64,000 nt of DNA from Archegozetes longisetosus (GCA_018873245.2 JAEMBT020000001.1:1860001-1924000), one strand, 5' to 3'; positions 1 to 13,381 are shown, counted from the stretch's first letter. Notes: generated by a model not told the origin, from the letters alone. A program made the numbers and translations.

Positions 1-2823
1 CACTGAATAGATACTGATCTGAACAAAAATTGATTTTTCTCAAACCACTCTATGAAAATGCTTATTCTCGAGTTAAATTTCAAATGCTTGCTTTTGGTCA
101 ATATATGAATGAAGTTAGGCTCAAATGAATTAAAGCAATTTTGGTTTCTATAAATTGTTAATTTACGTCAAATATGAGGAAAGATTGCGGAAAACCGAAT
201 TAAATCAGTTACCGTGTAATACAATTGAAGTTTCGAAATATTTGAGGAATTATCTGATACTTAACTCTTTGGTTTCCTTAATTTGTTAGATTTAAATGAT
301 TTAAAACCACAACCAATATGTGAACTACTTTTCTATCTGTATATCATTTGGAATAGTTTGAAGTTATGTGAATTGATATTTTCAAATCTGGTTAACATCT
401 CATTAAATTTATAACTTTGTTTAACAACACATTTGAACCGTTGATCGCAAATATTTTCAAAAATATTTTCAGGAATGATATCAATTAAAAGATATATTGA
501 ACTGAGATATTTATAGTTAAGTTGGAGTTTTAAAAACTTCTCACCATTTGAGAGGTTTGTATGAAAAAATAATAATTAAGTTTGACATTGAGACAGAAAT
601 ACTGATGTAATAGTTGTATTGATTCAAATTTAAAGGGTTTTATCTTTAGATGAACTTGTTTATGCCACTGCACTGGCATTCAATGCTATTTCAATGAAAG
701 GTTAAAAGCGTGCTATTTATTTGATAAGACCCTACTTAAGCTTCAAAAGTCTCTCATCATCAAAATCATACCACACTTTGTATCGGATGATAACTGTCTC
801 GACTGATTCTGAGACCATCTGGTTGTGAATTAAAAGCCAATCGATTGATTAGTTTGATGCTATTTATTTAGTTGATTCAATAGAATGTAGTGTTACTGCT
901 TTTGGTAAATGTTGACGGCTTTTATAGTTCATATCAACCTCTAATACCTGCACGACTAGGGCTTCCTCACAAATTTCCACGTTTCTCAAACTCTTACGTA
1001 TGAATCTCTTAAATACTTACGTGTGAATCTCTTAGATATTTACTATGGATTTTTCAATACTTGTGTATCAATGTTTTTAATATCTATCTCTTTAATATTA
1101 TGAATCTGATTAAAATTGATCTGTGAATCTCTCTCTAACACTTACCTATGGACCTCTTGAAGATTTATCATTGCCTTCAATTACCTATCTATCATTCAAT
1201 TTTGATTACTAACCTGTCATTCCCTTTAATACTTGTAGTATTAGTTTTACATAACAAACTAGTTGACCACATACTTGCTATACGCGCTTTTATTTCAAAT
1301 GAATGATGTCATTTTTAGTGCAACTTTATCTTCATATACTTCTTTACTATCTTGTAACTCTTAAACGTTTTTTCCATCAACTTATTTGTTTGGTTCCAGG
1401 TGAAATACAACTAATATAGAACAGTATGAAAGCATGAAATACTAGTATTTGGTCTTATTTTCAAATTACATTTGACGTTCAATTATTGTATAATTATGTT
1501 AGAATTGACGTATTAGCGAGTATAGTATTGAGAAATAGGGAATTCCTGCTATTTATCAAATGCTATCTGCTTTGTTCCTAATTTTCTAACACGTTTCAAT
1601 GAAAATTCCCAAGCTGCAACTAAACATTTCAAATCTTATTTCTTCAAACTAACTTATTTTTGCTAAACAAAAATTGTCAAAAATTGAAGCTCAACTTTTC
1701 GAGTATTTTGTTTCCTTTTTTGTCTAATTATGTCATTGCTTAATCTGAGTTTAATTTTATCTGAGCTAGACTTTAATTTTAACTGATTTGCAAGCGATAG
1801 ACTGAAACGAAGAGTTAGTTTCTATCTAAAAGCCTAATAGGATTTGAGGAAAAGATGGGATTAGAGGAAAATGGTACATTAATTTGATGGTCGTAATCAT
1901 AGCATTGTGAGTTGACATTGCGCTCTGCCTTGTTGCGTAAAACAGTTTCTACATGCCATCACCTAACATTGTTGCACTAAAGTCTTATTATCTATAAGTT
2001 TACAGAATGTTTTTCACTTCCCGAAAATAGTTGCACAACAATAAAAATATGAAAATTTTACTATTTTCGTTTGAGGATAAAAGTCTAGGATTTACTACTT
2101 GATAAATATTGTTAATGGTTTGAGGAAACTTTGATCAATGACGGATATATCGTAAGACTGTTTGTCATTCAGCACAATATCTATTATTGCGACACGCTTT
2201 CAACCACTACTTCCATACCAATGAGATAAGGTCTAGGATAAATGCCACTGTCTCTCTTACAACTTCCGACACTTATTGACACCCGTTCAAATAATAAACT
2301 GTTCTAACATTTTAATACCACTTCACACCTTCTCTTTACTTTTACTCAATGTTTCCAATTATTGTTAATTAGCGAAATCATTTTATTATATATTGCCAGC
2401 AATATTTTGCTGTCAGTTCTGGACAATTATCGTCACTCAACAAGTTGTCCAATTAGAGTAACATATTATTGAAATCTCATATTTCTTTCGTTAGTCATCT
2501 AATAACTTCTTATTTAAGGAAATAATTAAAATATCTATAGCTAAAGGAAAAAAATTATCGTTAATCAACTATTTGTCACTTTTGATAATTAGTTTTCAAA
2601 TTTTCAATGAATTATGTCTAAGTTATGACTATTTTTATCCTCTCTCTAATTAGACATTCAGTACTTTTGAACGGAAAACACGTTTGAGCCAAAAAAAAGT
2701 CTAAAAAACCCCCTCTTAATCACTTTGAATAGCTTTGATTAGTCCCTGGAATTTCGAAACTTACCTAATTCATAACTAGCAAATAATTGAATTCGAATTG
2801 AATTTCTAGTTTTTAGATAAAAA
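1..2823. other. No gene recognised upstream of ATP-citrate lyase
   Basis: AT-rich sequence with only short, unconvincing open frames on either strand. A pyrimidine-rich stretch ending in TTTTTAG lies a few bases before the ATP-citrate lyase start codon, so an upstream non-coding first exon joined there is possible. I see no repeat arms, RNA gene or transposase-like stretch. Confidence 0.5.
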
Positions 2824-5800
2824 ATGTCAGCTAAAGCTATTCGAGAAGCGACAGGAAAAGATCTATTGAATAGGTTTCTGAAAGGCTCTGCCAATACCTC
2901 TCGCTATGCGGTGGTTAATGAAAATTCAAATTTTGATGATGTTGTCAACCAAAATCCATGGCTTAAACAAGAGGTAATGCAATTTTGATTAATTTGCTAT
3001 TTTCTCATCTTAACTATTGATGTTTTAGCGTTTGGTCGTCAAACCTGATCAGTTGATTAAAAGACGTGGAAAATTAGGCTTAATATTAGTGAACGCTGAC
3101 ATCGATGGAGTCAAAAAGTGGATATCAGAGCGTATGGCGAAAGATATTCAAGTAAGCCACTCTACCAAATTGCTCAAATAGTTTTGAGATTGTCAGCTCA
3201 TTTCTAGTGTTATTACATGATCTTTTCCTTCATCTCTCACTATAATGTCTCGCATTCCTCGTATGCAATTTCTCATATCTAACTTTTATATCGGTATAAG
3301 GAAATTCAATTTACATGTCCGCTTTTCAATATTAAAATTTCTCCCTAATCGTCTAATCAATTCTACTTAACATTAATTTATTTACTTTATGCTTGTTTTA
3401 AGTGTTGTCATCACATTTATTGTTTATAAATGCTTTACAACGATTATTATTTGTTTTTACATTACATAAAACATTAAAGGCATTTTAAACAGTACATATT
3501 GATAGAATCAAATTATTTTCTGTTTAAACAATTATTTCTAGCAAGTATTTCCTGAGTTTTAATGACTACACTATAGGATATAATTGTTTTGTATAGCAAT
3601 TGATGAGTTTATAATTTAAGATCTTTCTGTGAACTTCTGTCAAAGCCTTAATCCAAACGTATATTAATAAACTTTTCAATCAATTTGATAGATCGGAAAA
3701 GCGACTGGTAAGCTTAGGAATTTCATAATCGAGCCATTCTTACCTCACCAACAAGACGAAGAAGCATACATTTGCATCTATTCGCATCGTTCCGGTGACA
3801 CTATATTATTCCATCACGAGGGAGGAGTTGATATCGGAGATGTTGAGTCGAAAGCACTCAAGTTAGACATTCCAATAGACGGGCAACTGAGCGAGAACCA
3901 AGTAAAAGCTGAATTATTGAAGAATATACCCAGTGATAAATTGGGTTTTGTGGCTAAATTCGTTTTGGATTTATATCGAGTTTATGTCGATCTTTATTTC
4001 ACATACTTGGAAGTCAATCCTTTGGGTATTTCACTCTTGTTAAGTTGTTGACAATCTTTTTCAACCTTATTTTCGAACCTTTTCAGTTATCACAAAAAGT
4101 TCGATAAATATTTTGGATTTGGCTGCCAAGTTGGACTCGACTGCAGAGTTTGTTTGCAAACAGAAATGGGGCGACATTGAATTTCCGCCACCATTCGGTA
4201 GGGATGCTTTCCCTGAAGAGGCCTATATCGCAGATTTAGATGCAAAAAGTGGTGCCAGTTTGAAGTTAACAATTTTGAACAAAAGTGGTCGCATTTGGAC
4301 AATGGTTGCGGGTGGTGGAGCATCTGTTATCTATGCGGACACTATTTGTGAATTAGGCGGAGCTTCAGAATTGGCTAATTATGGAGAATATTCAGGCGCC
4401 CCGAGTGAACAACAGACCTATGAATACGCGAAAACAATTTTAGGCCTAATGACCAAAGAGAAGCACCCGAATGGAAAAATCTTATTGATTGGAGGAGGAA
4501 TTGCTAACTTTACAAACGTTGCCGCCACTTTCAAAGGCATTGTCAAAGCCTTGCGTGAATTTCAGACTAAACTTATCGAACATGAAATTTCGATTTTCGT
4601 TCGAAGAGCTGGACCTAACTATCAGGAAGGCTTAAGAGTTATGCGTGAAGTCGGCAATACTTTAGGAGTTCCTGTTCACGTGTTTGGTCCCGAAACTCAT
4701 ATGACGGCTATAGTGGCGATGGCTTTGCAGAAGACAGACATTCCAGAATTACCAGAATCTAAAGTAACAACCGCTAACTTTCTTCTACCTGGCAGTATGA
4801 ATAATAATTCTGGAAATAATGGTAATTCAACTGATACTTCAGGAGCAAAACTGCTTAATGGACCACATTCTGAAGATAATTTGAGTACTACTAACTCTTC
4901 TTCTGGTAATCTCACAAAACCCCTATTCTCTCCAACTACTAAAGCAATTGTTTGGGGAATGCAAACGAGAGCTGTTCAAAGTATGCTTGACTTCGATTTT
5001 GTCTGTTCTCGCAAAGAATGGTCTGTGGTAGCTCTCGTTTATCCATTTACTGGTGATCACAAACAAAAGTTCTATTGGGGACATAAAGAAATTTTGATTC
5101 CAGTTTATAAGAATATGTCGGATGCAATGAAGAAACACCCGGACGCAGATGTTTTGATCAATTTTGCATCACTTCGTTCTGCATATGAAAGCACTTTAGA
5201 AACCCTTCAATATCCACAAATCAGAACCATTGCTATCATTGCTGAAGGAATTCCAGAAAACATGACCAGAAAAATGAACAAAGAAGCAGCTATTAAGGGG
5301 GTGACAGTTATTGGACCAGCAACTGTTGGCGGTATAAAACCGGGATGTTTTAAAATTGGTAATACAGGAGGAATGATGGATAACTTGTTGGCATCAATGC
5401 TTTATCGACCCGGAAATGTGGCCTATGTTTCACGTTCTGGTGGAATGTCTAATGAATTGAATAATATTATTTCGAGAGCTACGAATGGCGTTTACGAAGG
5501 CGTAGCCATTGGTGGTGACAGATATCCTGGAACTACATTTTTGGATCATTTACTCCGCTATGAACGCGATCCCAACATCAAAATGATGGTTCTTTTGGGT
5601 GAAGTCGGAGGTGTAGAGGAGTACGAAGTTTGTAATGCTATTAAAGAAGGGCGTTTAACAAAGCCACTGGTTGCTTGGTGTATCGGTACATGTGCAGGAA
5701 TGTTCACGTCTGAAGTGCAGTTCGGTCACGCGGGCGCGTGTGCTAACAGTGATAGAGAAACTGCACTGGCCAAGAATAGAGCTCTCGCAGAACATGGAGT

Positions 5801-6888
5801 ACACGTTCCGTCAACTTTCGATGATCTCGGAAACACTATTAGTAGAGTATATCAAGATTTAGTGCAAAAGAAAGTAATAGTACCTCAACCCGAAGTTCCA
5901 CCGCCCACTGTTCCCATGGATTACCAATGGGCTCGAGAATTAGGGCTAATCCGAAAACCGGCATCTTTTATGACATCTATTTGTGATGAAAGAGGTCACG
6001 AACTTTCCTACGCAGGCATTCCTATCACTACAGTTATTAAAGAAGAGCTCGGAATCGGTGGCACTTTGTGTTTACTATGGTTTCAAAGACGTCTGCCGCT
6101 ATATGCATCCAAGTTTTTCGAAATGGTTCTAATGGTCACTGCAGATCACGGACCAGCCGTTTCTGGCGCTCACAACACCATTGTTTGCGCCAGAGCCGGA
6201 AAAGACTTGGTCTCCTCTCTTGTTTCTGGATTGTTGACAATAGGAGATCGTTTTGGCGGAGCACTCGATGGTGCTGCTCGACAGTTCAGTGAAGCTTATG
6301 ATTCAGGAATGATTCCGCACGAGTTCGTCAATACAATGAGAAAACAGGGACAACTCATTATGGGCATCGGACATCGCGTCAAATCTATTAATAATCCTGA
6401 TATGCGCGTCAAACTTATGAAAGATTATGTCAAACAAACATTCCCTTCAACTCCTGTTTTAGATTATGCTCTTGAAGTTGAAAAGATTACTACTTCTAAA
6501 GTAATTCTTATTTAAATTCTTTGTTACGCTTTTTATTGACTGAAATTTTTTCTTAATTAGAAACCAAACCTCATTTTGAACGTCGATGGAATTGTTGCCG
6601 TTGCTGTTATTGATTTGTTGAGAAATAGCGGATGTTTTACGAGAGAAGAGGCTCAGGAATACATAGATATTGGAGTTTTGAATGGACTTTTTGTTCTCGG
6701 AAGAACTATTGGTTTTATTGGTAAGAATTGTTTGAAAATTGTATTATATACTGAAAAAATAATTAACATTAATTAACATTAAAACAGGTCACTACTTGGA
6801 TCAAAAACGTTTGAAACAAGGCTTATATCGTCATCCATGGGATGATATATCATATGTCTTACCAGAGTCTCAAATGGACGCGAATTAA
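2824..6888 (+). CDS. ACLY: ATP-citrate lyase (ATP-citrate synthase), six exons
   Basis: Cytosolic homotetrameric enzyme that cleaves citrate with CoA and ATP into acetyl-CoA and oxaloacetate, feeding lipid synthesis. Exons read 2824-2973, 3029-3151, 3692-4025, 4087-6500, 6561-6720 and 6788-6888, all with GT-AG borders and matching phases. The product is 1093 residues, close to the roughly 1100 of animal ACLY. It opens with MSAKAI as in vertebrates, then has the ATP-grasp/CoA-ligase beta part ([36 protein letters not shown]), a Ser/Asn-rich linker (about residues 435-485), the CoA-ligase alpha part with the phospho-histidine motif FGHAGA (His about 750), and the C-terminal citrate-synthase-like lyase ([20 protein letters not shown]). 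It ends near DDISYVLPE. The linker lacks the vertebrate RTASF-type Akt site. Identity is very secure. Confidence 0.98.
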
Positions 6889-7179
6889 AAAATTATCTTA
6901 GAGTAGTTGAAAAGTTATCATATTATCCATATATCTTTTAAATGTTACTATTTATCATCAATAGAACGATTGAACTGTTTATCTAATTGTAGCTGTTAAT
7001 GCATGTTCACAGTAAACCACTTTAACGAAATTATTCAATCAATGACTACTTTACTGATTCAGTCCAAGTTTATTACTATTTCAAACCTTCTTCTTATAGC
7101 TTATGTCTTACTAATAGGTCGCGTCTACTCTTTTGATCAAAATAATAGTTAACTTTTGAAATAGTTTAGATTCAAGACA

Positions 7180-7185
7180 AATAAA
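7180..7185 (+). terminator. Likely poly(A) signal of ATP-citrate lyase
   Basis: AATAAA about 290 bases after the ATP-citrate lyase stop, followed by a GT-rich stretch. The 580-base gap between this gene and the convergent GTDC1 gene otherwise appears to hold only the two 3' untranslated regions; TTTATT runs near 7250 could serve the minus-strand gene. Confidence 0.5.
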
Positions 7186-7465
7186 GGTTGTGAGTTTGAG
7201 GTCTTATTCATACAAGTGCTCGAAGGCTGAATTGCGAGACAATTCGGCATTTATTTTATTGCGGTTGTGAACGATTTGTAGTTTATTTTGATTAATCCAA
7301 TTCTAAATGCATTTCTATATTTAATATTCTATTAGATGTTCTAATGTAACGTTTATTAGTTGTATGTTATCGTGTTCTATCCGGTCGTCAATTGAATGTT
7401 GTATTAGGTAGAAATCTAATTATTTCAAGCAATAAGTGTAAACAATAACAATTTGTGCCATTAAA

Positions 7466-8966
7466 TCATAATAATAATCTCATATAGTCTTGTTTCAGTC
7501 TATTCCAGTCATATGTTTCTAAGTCTATGTCAACTTTTTTTATTTGCTTAACATTCTTAACCAAATGCTTGAGCTTTTCTTTCAATTCTATTAAACTGTT
7601 GTATAAGTTCTCAGCTGTCAACAAAACAAACTTCAGCACATTTACTCATCACATATTTAGATGACTTACGAGGAAAGATTTCGTTATAAGCTAATCTGTT
7701 TGGACACAATGGATAACAACCACAATATGACGCTTCGATCCTAAAACAGTTAAAAATTAGTCATTTAATCACAGAATTTCTTTAAAACGGTTGACTCATA
7801 CATCGCAACTCCAAAAAATTCATGTTTTGCAGTCGAAACAACAACATTACAAGAACTCAATACTTTCCAATAGTCTTCTTTACTTTCAACAAAACCCCAG
7901 TTCACAATTTGTTGTTCCAATAAGTTCTTTGCCACATCGAAGATATCTATTGGTTTTATGAATATTTTCATTCATTAAACATTGTTAGTCATGATAATAC
8001 TAAACTATTTAAGTTATGATTTTGTATCTTATGGTAAGACATATCTCTTGATACGAATCAAATCAATTTGAGTGGTATATAAAGTATGAGTGAATTGAGG
8101 TTTATCATCAAAATTAATAAGAAATGATTGCCTGGTTTTTCGCTATAAGTCTGTCCAACGACTGACAGCTTGAACGGTATGTTCTCTTCCTTCAGTTCAA
8201 ACAAAACTTTGAAAAAGTCTTCAGGATTTTTGTCGTGTTCCCTATCATATCAAACTAATAATCTTATTATCAATTAAAATATGAATTAAATACCATCTGT
8301 GAGGCCATAAGATATGGAGAATGTGGTCGTTTTTATCACAGGTTTGTAGCGTTGGATAAATGATTGGGTAATAAATAACTCGACATTTATCTAATATTTT
8401 GGTTTCTAACAGTTTTGGTCTATAGTCGGGCATTATTTTAATAAACGATTTAATGTTTGTTAGAAATGAATTCATATTAAACTTAGAATTGAAGATAATA
8501 TCGTCGGCCACCAAACTATCATCAAAATAGAAATCGATTCGAGTAATTGTATATTTGATTGGAGACTAAATGAAAGATTTGTGGAGTCATACCAGGAGAG
8601 GATTTGATTATATCCATACTGAAAGTCTCTTTCCTTCTGCTCTTTAATTGGATAAATCAATTGATTTTCGTGAAAGTACAACACTTTCCGCAATCGATTA
8701 ATATCTGGTCGAATGGCCACCAATTCGGCCAAATTAAGGACAGAACTGGTGAACAAAGTTTTGAATTGAGAATCGATAGAAGGAATGGTTTGGGAAAGGT
8801 ATAATGCAGCAGTTCTTGCCCTCCAGTGCCACTTCTTTGCTGACATCACACTAACTACGACATGATCACTACCAAACATTGATTTGATCTCATTCTCTAT
8901 TAAGTCTATGAGTTGTTTATGTGACCCACCATAAAATGGTTCAATTATTAAGACTTTGTTATTCAT
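7466..8966 (-). CDS. GTDC1: GTDC1-like glycosyltransferase (tRNA-queuosine alpha-mannosyltransferase family), six exons
   Basis: GTDC1/QTMAN family members are GT-B glycosyltransferases, and vertebrate members mannosylate queuosine in tRNA(Asp). Exons on the minus strand are 8966-8593, 8515-8294, 8241-8132, 7946-7802, 7740-7670 and 7614-7466, giving 356 residues with every phase consistent. The N-terminal family domain shows [35 protein letters not shown] and [10 protein letters not shown]. The GT-B C-terminal half shows [37 protein letters not shown] and YCGCYPLCP. It is about 100 residues shorter than human GTDC1 because the long insert before LWPHRW is missing. I chose the start at 8966 ([11 protein letters not shown]) because it matches family N-termini; an in-frame ATG at 9002 would add 12 residues. 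The third intron begins with GC, not GT. Confidence 0.95.
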
Positions 8967-9369
8967 TTTGAAATACTTAGTCTTCGAATTGTACTCTTTC
9001 ACGTGTTCCTCACTTTATAAACATTAGACTTGTTTTGATTGAAGAGCCGCTCATATAGAACATAACTATTTTTTCTAATTCTATTAATAAAACTGAATAA
9101 TTATTGTATTGAATTAGATTGAAATATGCTTATTTTATGCTTAAAATTGATGCTTTTATGTTGAGAAATGATGCTTTGTTCCTGTCATATTTATGTTAAT
9201 GAAGTTCTAATTATTGTGAACAAACCGTTAAATATTCTTGATTTTTTATCCAATACTAAATTTAAGTTAATATCACGTTTATTCAAAAAAAAAATAATAC
9301 ATCAGTATAGTTACTAAACTACAAATTGTTTGTTTTGAGTTGTAATCTAGAAAAATGAAGTCTAGAGAA

Positions 9370-10145
9370 ATGAATTGTGAGACTCTTACCTATCAGAATA
9401 TTGCCAATATAAATGAAGAATCTTTCAACCTCTGCACTGGTCATGGCAATCGACAGATGGTTCATAACCTGAGAAAGTTTAAAAAGTTTTTATTAATTTT
9501 TCAACTAGAATTCTATTAAATTCGAGCTACGACTTTCTTCTAGAACAGTCAGTGATTTATATTGAGCGAAGTCAATAAAGTTTAGAGCATTTGTTTATAT
9601 CGTTTTTTGAGCAAATTAACAATAAAGGGGATTGTAGTCAAACTTTTCTGTTCAATAGATTCAAAATCTGTTTGTCTCGGGTCGAAGATTCTTATCTGAT
9701 TAAAAAAAACTCACAGAAAGGTTGTTTGTCTATGGTCAAGTATTCCTTAAGTTTTGACTTCGCAGTTTCAACAGCACTAATAGTTTTCGAAATGAAATTT
9801 ACAAGACTCTAAACTACTATTTCTTTCGACATATAATATAATACCATTAAAGAAATTTTTGAGAATATTGAGTAGTTATAAATCTGATGCACTGAGACTT
9901 TCGCTTCTTCTGAAAGAGATATTCTCTTAATAATCGTGTCAGCAATACCTAGGATGAAATCTAATTCCAACTTCAATTCTAATCCTTTACTTTGGTTTTT
10001 AAGTACTGAATGGACTGTTCTGAATACTTTTGATTTTCCAGTCTTTTTCTCTCAATTTTGTCAAGCAATTCTTGGTATTTGTCAAAATTTTTTGCTCTTT
10101 TGCTGCCTTTAACCAAGAAGTTCACTAAGTTTTAATTAGATTTGG
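9370..10145 (-). pseudogene. Decayed hAT-type transposase
   Basis: Read on the minus strand, consecutive frames give protein-like stretches broken by stops and frame changes: a basic stretch with GSKRAKNFDKYQELLDK near 10100-10000, ELDFILGIADTIIKRIS near 9960, then RQTDFESIEQKSLTT near 9650, and finally SIAMTSAEVERFF near 9440. The last has the form of the hAT C-terminal dimerisation motif (xTSxxxERxFxxxGN). Known of the family: this motif is the most durable part of hAT transposases. I see no terminal repeats; a Tc1-like element begins just beyond the 5' side at 10252. Confidence 0.5.
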
Positions 10146-10251
10146 AAGCATCACATCTACACCATTCTTGAAAACAGTTATTCATAGACTATTAATAACC
10201 GTTTTCGACTATTTTACTGTTTTTACGTTCAATGCTTATGAATGGGTAATA

Positions 10252-10852
10252 CAGCTCAGTCCAAGAAAAGTCGGAAATTACAATTACTCATATTTTTATC
10301 TAAAGTTGTTCAAATTTAATTATAACAAGCTTGGGCTATAAGTGGCACTCTAAATAATACTTTTATAAACAACTCCAGTATTTAATTCGCTCTCTTCGAA
10401 CTTAAATACAGAGTTGAAGTCAGCTCGGCATAGACGCGAAAAATGCCTCCACATCGTATACATAGCTTATCCCATATATCGCCAATTTTTTGGTTCTTTT
10501 TTCTCAATTAAATCTTTGATAATCTGCCAGATACTGACCGAAACCGCTTCAAATGATCATAGATTGTGCTTAAGGGTATCCTAGCTAATTGGTCAAGTTT
10601 TTTAAACTGATTTGATGCCAAATTCATACAAAACTAGAAGACGATCTCGATTATCAAATTGTTTTACCATTTAGTCTGATGCGAATTTAAATTTTGGGAC
10701 TGAACCGAATACTACGCACTTATCAATCAACGATATAAGTACATCATAAGAAACCCTATTTTGGTTTGAAAATTCATTAAGGATTGTAAAGTATAAAAAG
10801 CGCAATAAAAATTTGTTTAAATTCAGCTTTTTTCGAGTTTTTTGGACTGAGG
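10252..10852 (-). mobile_element. Non-autonomous Tc1-like element, copy 1
   Basis: About 600 bases bounded by inverted ends of the form CTCAGTCCAAAAAA(G/C)TCG, next to TA dinucleotides. On the minus strand it holds the start of a helix-turn-helix transposase head (begins MVKQFDNRDRLLVL, later LSTIYDHLKRF after a frame change), but no catalytic domain. It shares most of its length with the copy at 15355-15947, which lies in the opposite orientation. The two copies flank the repetitive secreted-protein gene at 13469-14608. Confidence 0.65.
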
Positions 10853-11259
10853 TATATACAGCAAGATGCATACTAAGCCGTTTCCTCATTAAGTTGTTTC
10901 TTTATTAAGCTGTTTGAATATTATAGATCAGTCTTGAAATCGGTTTTGCATGCTACTCCTAATTATACTCATTGTTTGAAAATGCATTTCACCTTTTATT
11001 CACTATAGTAAGATATCCACTAACAGTGTTTTATATTCGACTCTTTACATTGTGGACACTATTTTTGAGCTACACTTGCATTTTGATTCAAAATTGATGA
11101 TTAACATACAAATTTGTTATTCGATTTGTTTCAAACTTTACTCATAAGTCGCATCTGATAGATGCTTTATATTAAAGAAAAATCGTATTTCTTTAAACGG
11201 GACATACGATAGCAGATTTTCCTCATGCCTGTGAAAATATAGTTTCACTTCAATAATAT

Positions 11260-11730
11260 GCTTCTACGTCAAAACGTCGCCCCAAAAATGTCGCCATATA
11301 AAATTTTACACAAAAATGATCGTTTTCAAGATTTTTGATACATTCCAAGTAAAATTAACAAAAGTAAATAAGCTTTGAAAATATTTTATTAGAACAAGAT
11401 CATTTTTCATTTATAGTAATAAAATAAAATTTACTAATTTGCACAAAATGATTAATTGAATACATGAATCAGAGTATGATCTGAGCCTTCTTAGCAAGGA
11501 AGCTCATTCGTAGTAGGCAGTAGAAAAATTAGTGTTTGAAGCTCTCTAACTACATAGTATTTAAACATTGGTTTGATGAGAGACTATTCACAAATATGTT
11601 CTTTTTCAATCTTTCGCTAGATTTTTTATTGTCAGGATCAAATGATACTAACATTTTTGTAGGGCGACATTATTTACGGTGACATTTTTAACTGGCGACA
11701 TTATTGGCAGCGAGATTTTGACGTAGAAGC
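11260..11730. mobile_element. Small terminal-inverted-repeat element (MITE)
   Basis: The ends GCTTCTACGTCAAAA at 11260 and its reverse complement ending at 11730 enclose about 470 AT-rich bases. GTCGCC motifs recur inside both ends (two on the left, several on the right). No coding content is visible. The target duplication is unclear. Superfamily not assigned. Between 10853 and 11259 I see nothing else. Confidence 0.6.
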
Positions 11731-11839
11731 ATGAATATTAGGTTATGAATATAAATTAGAGAAAGTGATAAAACAATGTAGAACATGGAATGTAAAATGA
11801 CATAAAAAGAATGCTAAATGTAAAAGATGGATGAATCCG

Positions 11840-12200
11840 GATTAATGGTTCTAAGGGGGTTCCTAACCTCCTATCCCCCAGTGTGATATATCGTTGGACT
11901 CAGGACACCGAACTGAGCATTTTGATACCCCACACTTGGGTCTCAGTAATAAAAGCGAAATATGAAATGTGAAATAATGTAAAATAGTGTAAAATATTAA
12001 TGTAAAATGCCGATGCTTAGCATCTGCCATGACGGCATATCTTTAACCCAGTGTTTTGGTCGGGCTTGCCAAGTGTCTTAGCAAGCCTGTTGCCCGCCGT
12101 TACCACGAGGAGGTGGCTCCTGTTGCAGATGAAAGAGTTTTTCGCTCGATACTTTTTGCGGTTTATTTCCGTTAGGTAGAGTTTTTGGAAGTTGTGCTCA
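11840..12200. other. GC-richer island with a strong hairpin, origin unknown
   Basis: A stretch clearly richer in G and C than its surroundings. It contains GGGGGTTCCTAACCTCC, a block GGACTCAGGACACCGAACTGAG, and a perfect stem GGCTTGC (12063-12069) / GCAAGCC (12081-12087), followed by CCCGCCGTTACCACGAGG. It has no open frame and no recognisable RNA family. It could be the untranslated part of a retroelement or a structured RNA. From 12200 to 13374 I see nothing but low-complexity AT-rich sequence. Confidence 0.35.
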
Positions 12201-13374
12201 TTGGTAAAGTTTCTCTACTAGTTGAGATTTTTCAATAAATACATAGACTTTCTGTGAATCAAGTAGGCAGGTTTCCATATAAACTTGGCATCCTCCTTTG
12301 TAACTTAGCAAAAGTGTTGTTTAATTAGTCAGTATTGGGTTAAACCAGTTAGCGGAATTCCTAAATATAATGCATATTTCAATTAGAGAGCACTTCAAAA
12401 TAAGTCTATATTTTATCGAAGAAATTCGGAAGTGGGCTTACCTAATAACTAAATTATTAAGATCTAAGCTATAGATTAAGATATTTTAAAATTTAAATTT
12501 AAAGTAAATTTAACAAAATATTAGCTTTCAGATTACGTAATTTACTAAGCACTTGAGTATACTTGAAATACGAGCTGATCACTACTAAAACCTTGAATAG
12601 TTATTAGTTGAGTTGTCAAAAATGCCGAGCTTACGGAACTACACAGTCAGTTGTTGTCAAAAAGCTGTGGTTGTCAAAAAGCATTTGTCAATAGCGGTTG
12701 TATGTGAATGATGAAACTTTCAAAAAACTTTGGGATTCTTCTCATGATACAGGGTGTTCAGTGGTTTTTCGAATCAAGTTATTACAAATAATAACGCTCT
12801 GTTCTCATTCTTATCAAAACAGATTAACTGCTTTTATCCACAGATAAAGCACTTTAACTCAAAATATACTTTAAGTATTTTATTTGTGTTAATGAAAGTT
12901 CAAATTAGATCTGTTCTAATATCGAGCTTTTCACAAAACTTTTCTTTAGAATGTATTAATTAAAGTCTTGCACTTCAATTGCGTTCGATAAACCGCTCAG
13001 AACAGATTTTTGTATCATAATGTTACTACTTTTAACCTTCGTATTTAATAAGTAGTCAATGTAATAAGTAGTGAATTTATTTACAATACGAAATTTGAAT
13101 ATTTGCTGATGTATCGAAAAAATCTACTTTACAGGAATAATTAACGCACTGTGCAGTAGTCTCTCTAAGATACGAAAGTACTTTCTCCGCTGGATACCCT
13201 GTAGAACCGCACAAAACAAAATACGCGAACCGAGCTCTAAATCATATGATTTTGGAATCACACTCTCATTGATTAAAGTTGAAGTGACATCAAAATATGT
13301 TGGTATGTATTTTATAAATTACATGTCAATCAATATAAATACTCGTAAATAATAAATTATGACGAAATTTTGAG

Positions 13375-13381
13375 TATAAAA
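13375..13381 (+). promoter_or_regulatory. TATA box of the repetitive secreted-protein gene
   Basis: TATAAAA followed by a GC-containing stretch, 88 bases before the start codon at 13469. This leaves room for a transcription start near 13405-13410 and a 5' leader of about 60 bases, the usual geometry of strongly transcribed insect-type structural genes. Confidence 0.6.

Noticed and set aside
4923..5138. Minus-strand frames within ATP-citrate lyase
   Set aside because: Antisense shadows of a long conserved exon.
8967..9002. Upstream in-frame ATG for GTDC1
   Set aside because: The 12 extra residues ([12 protein letters not shown]) have no counterpart in the family, which begins directly before the LIIE strand.
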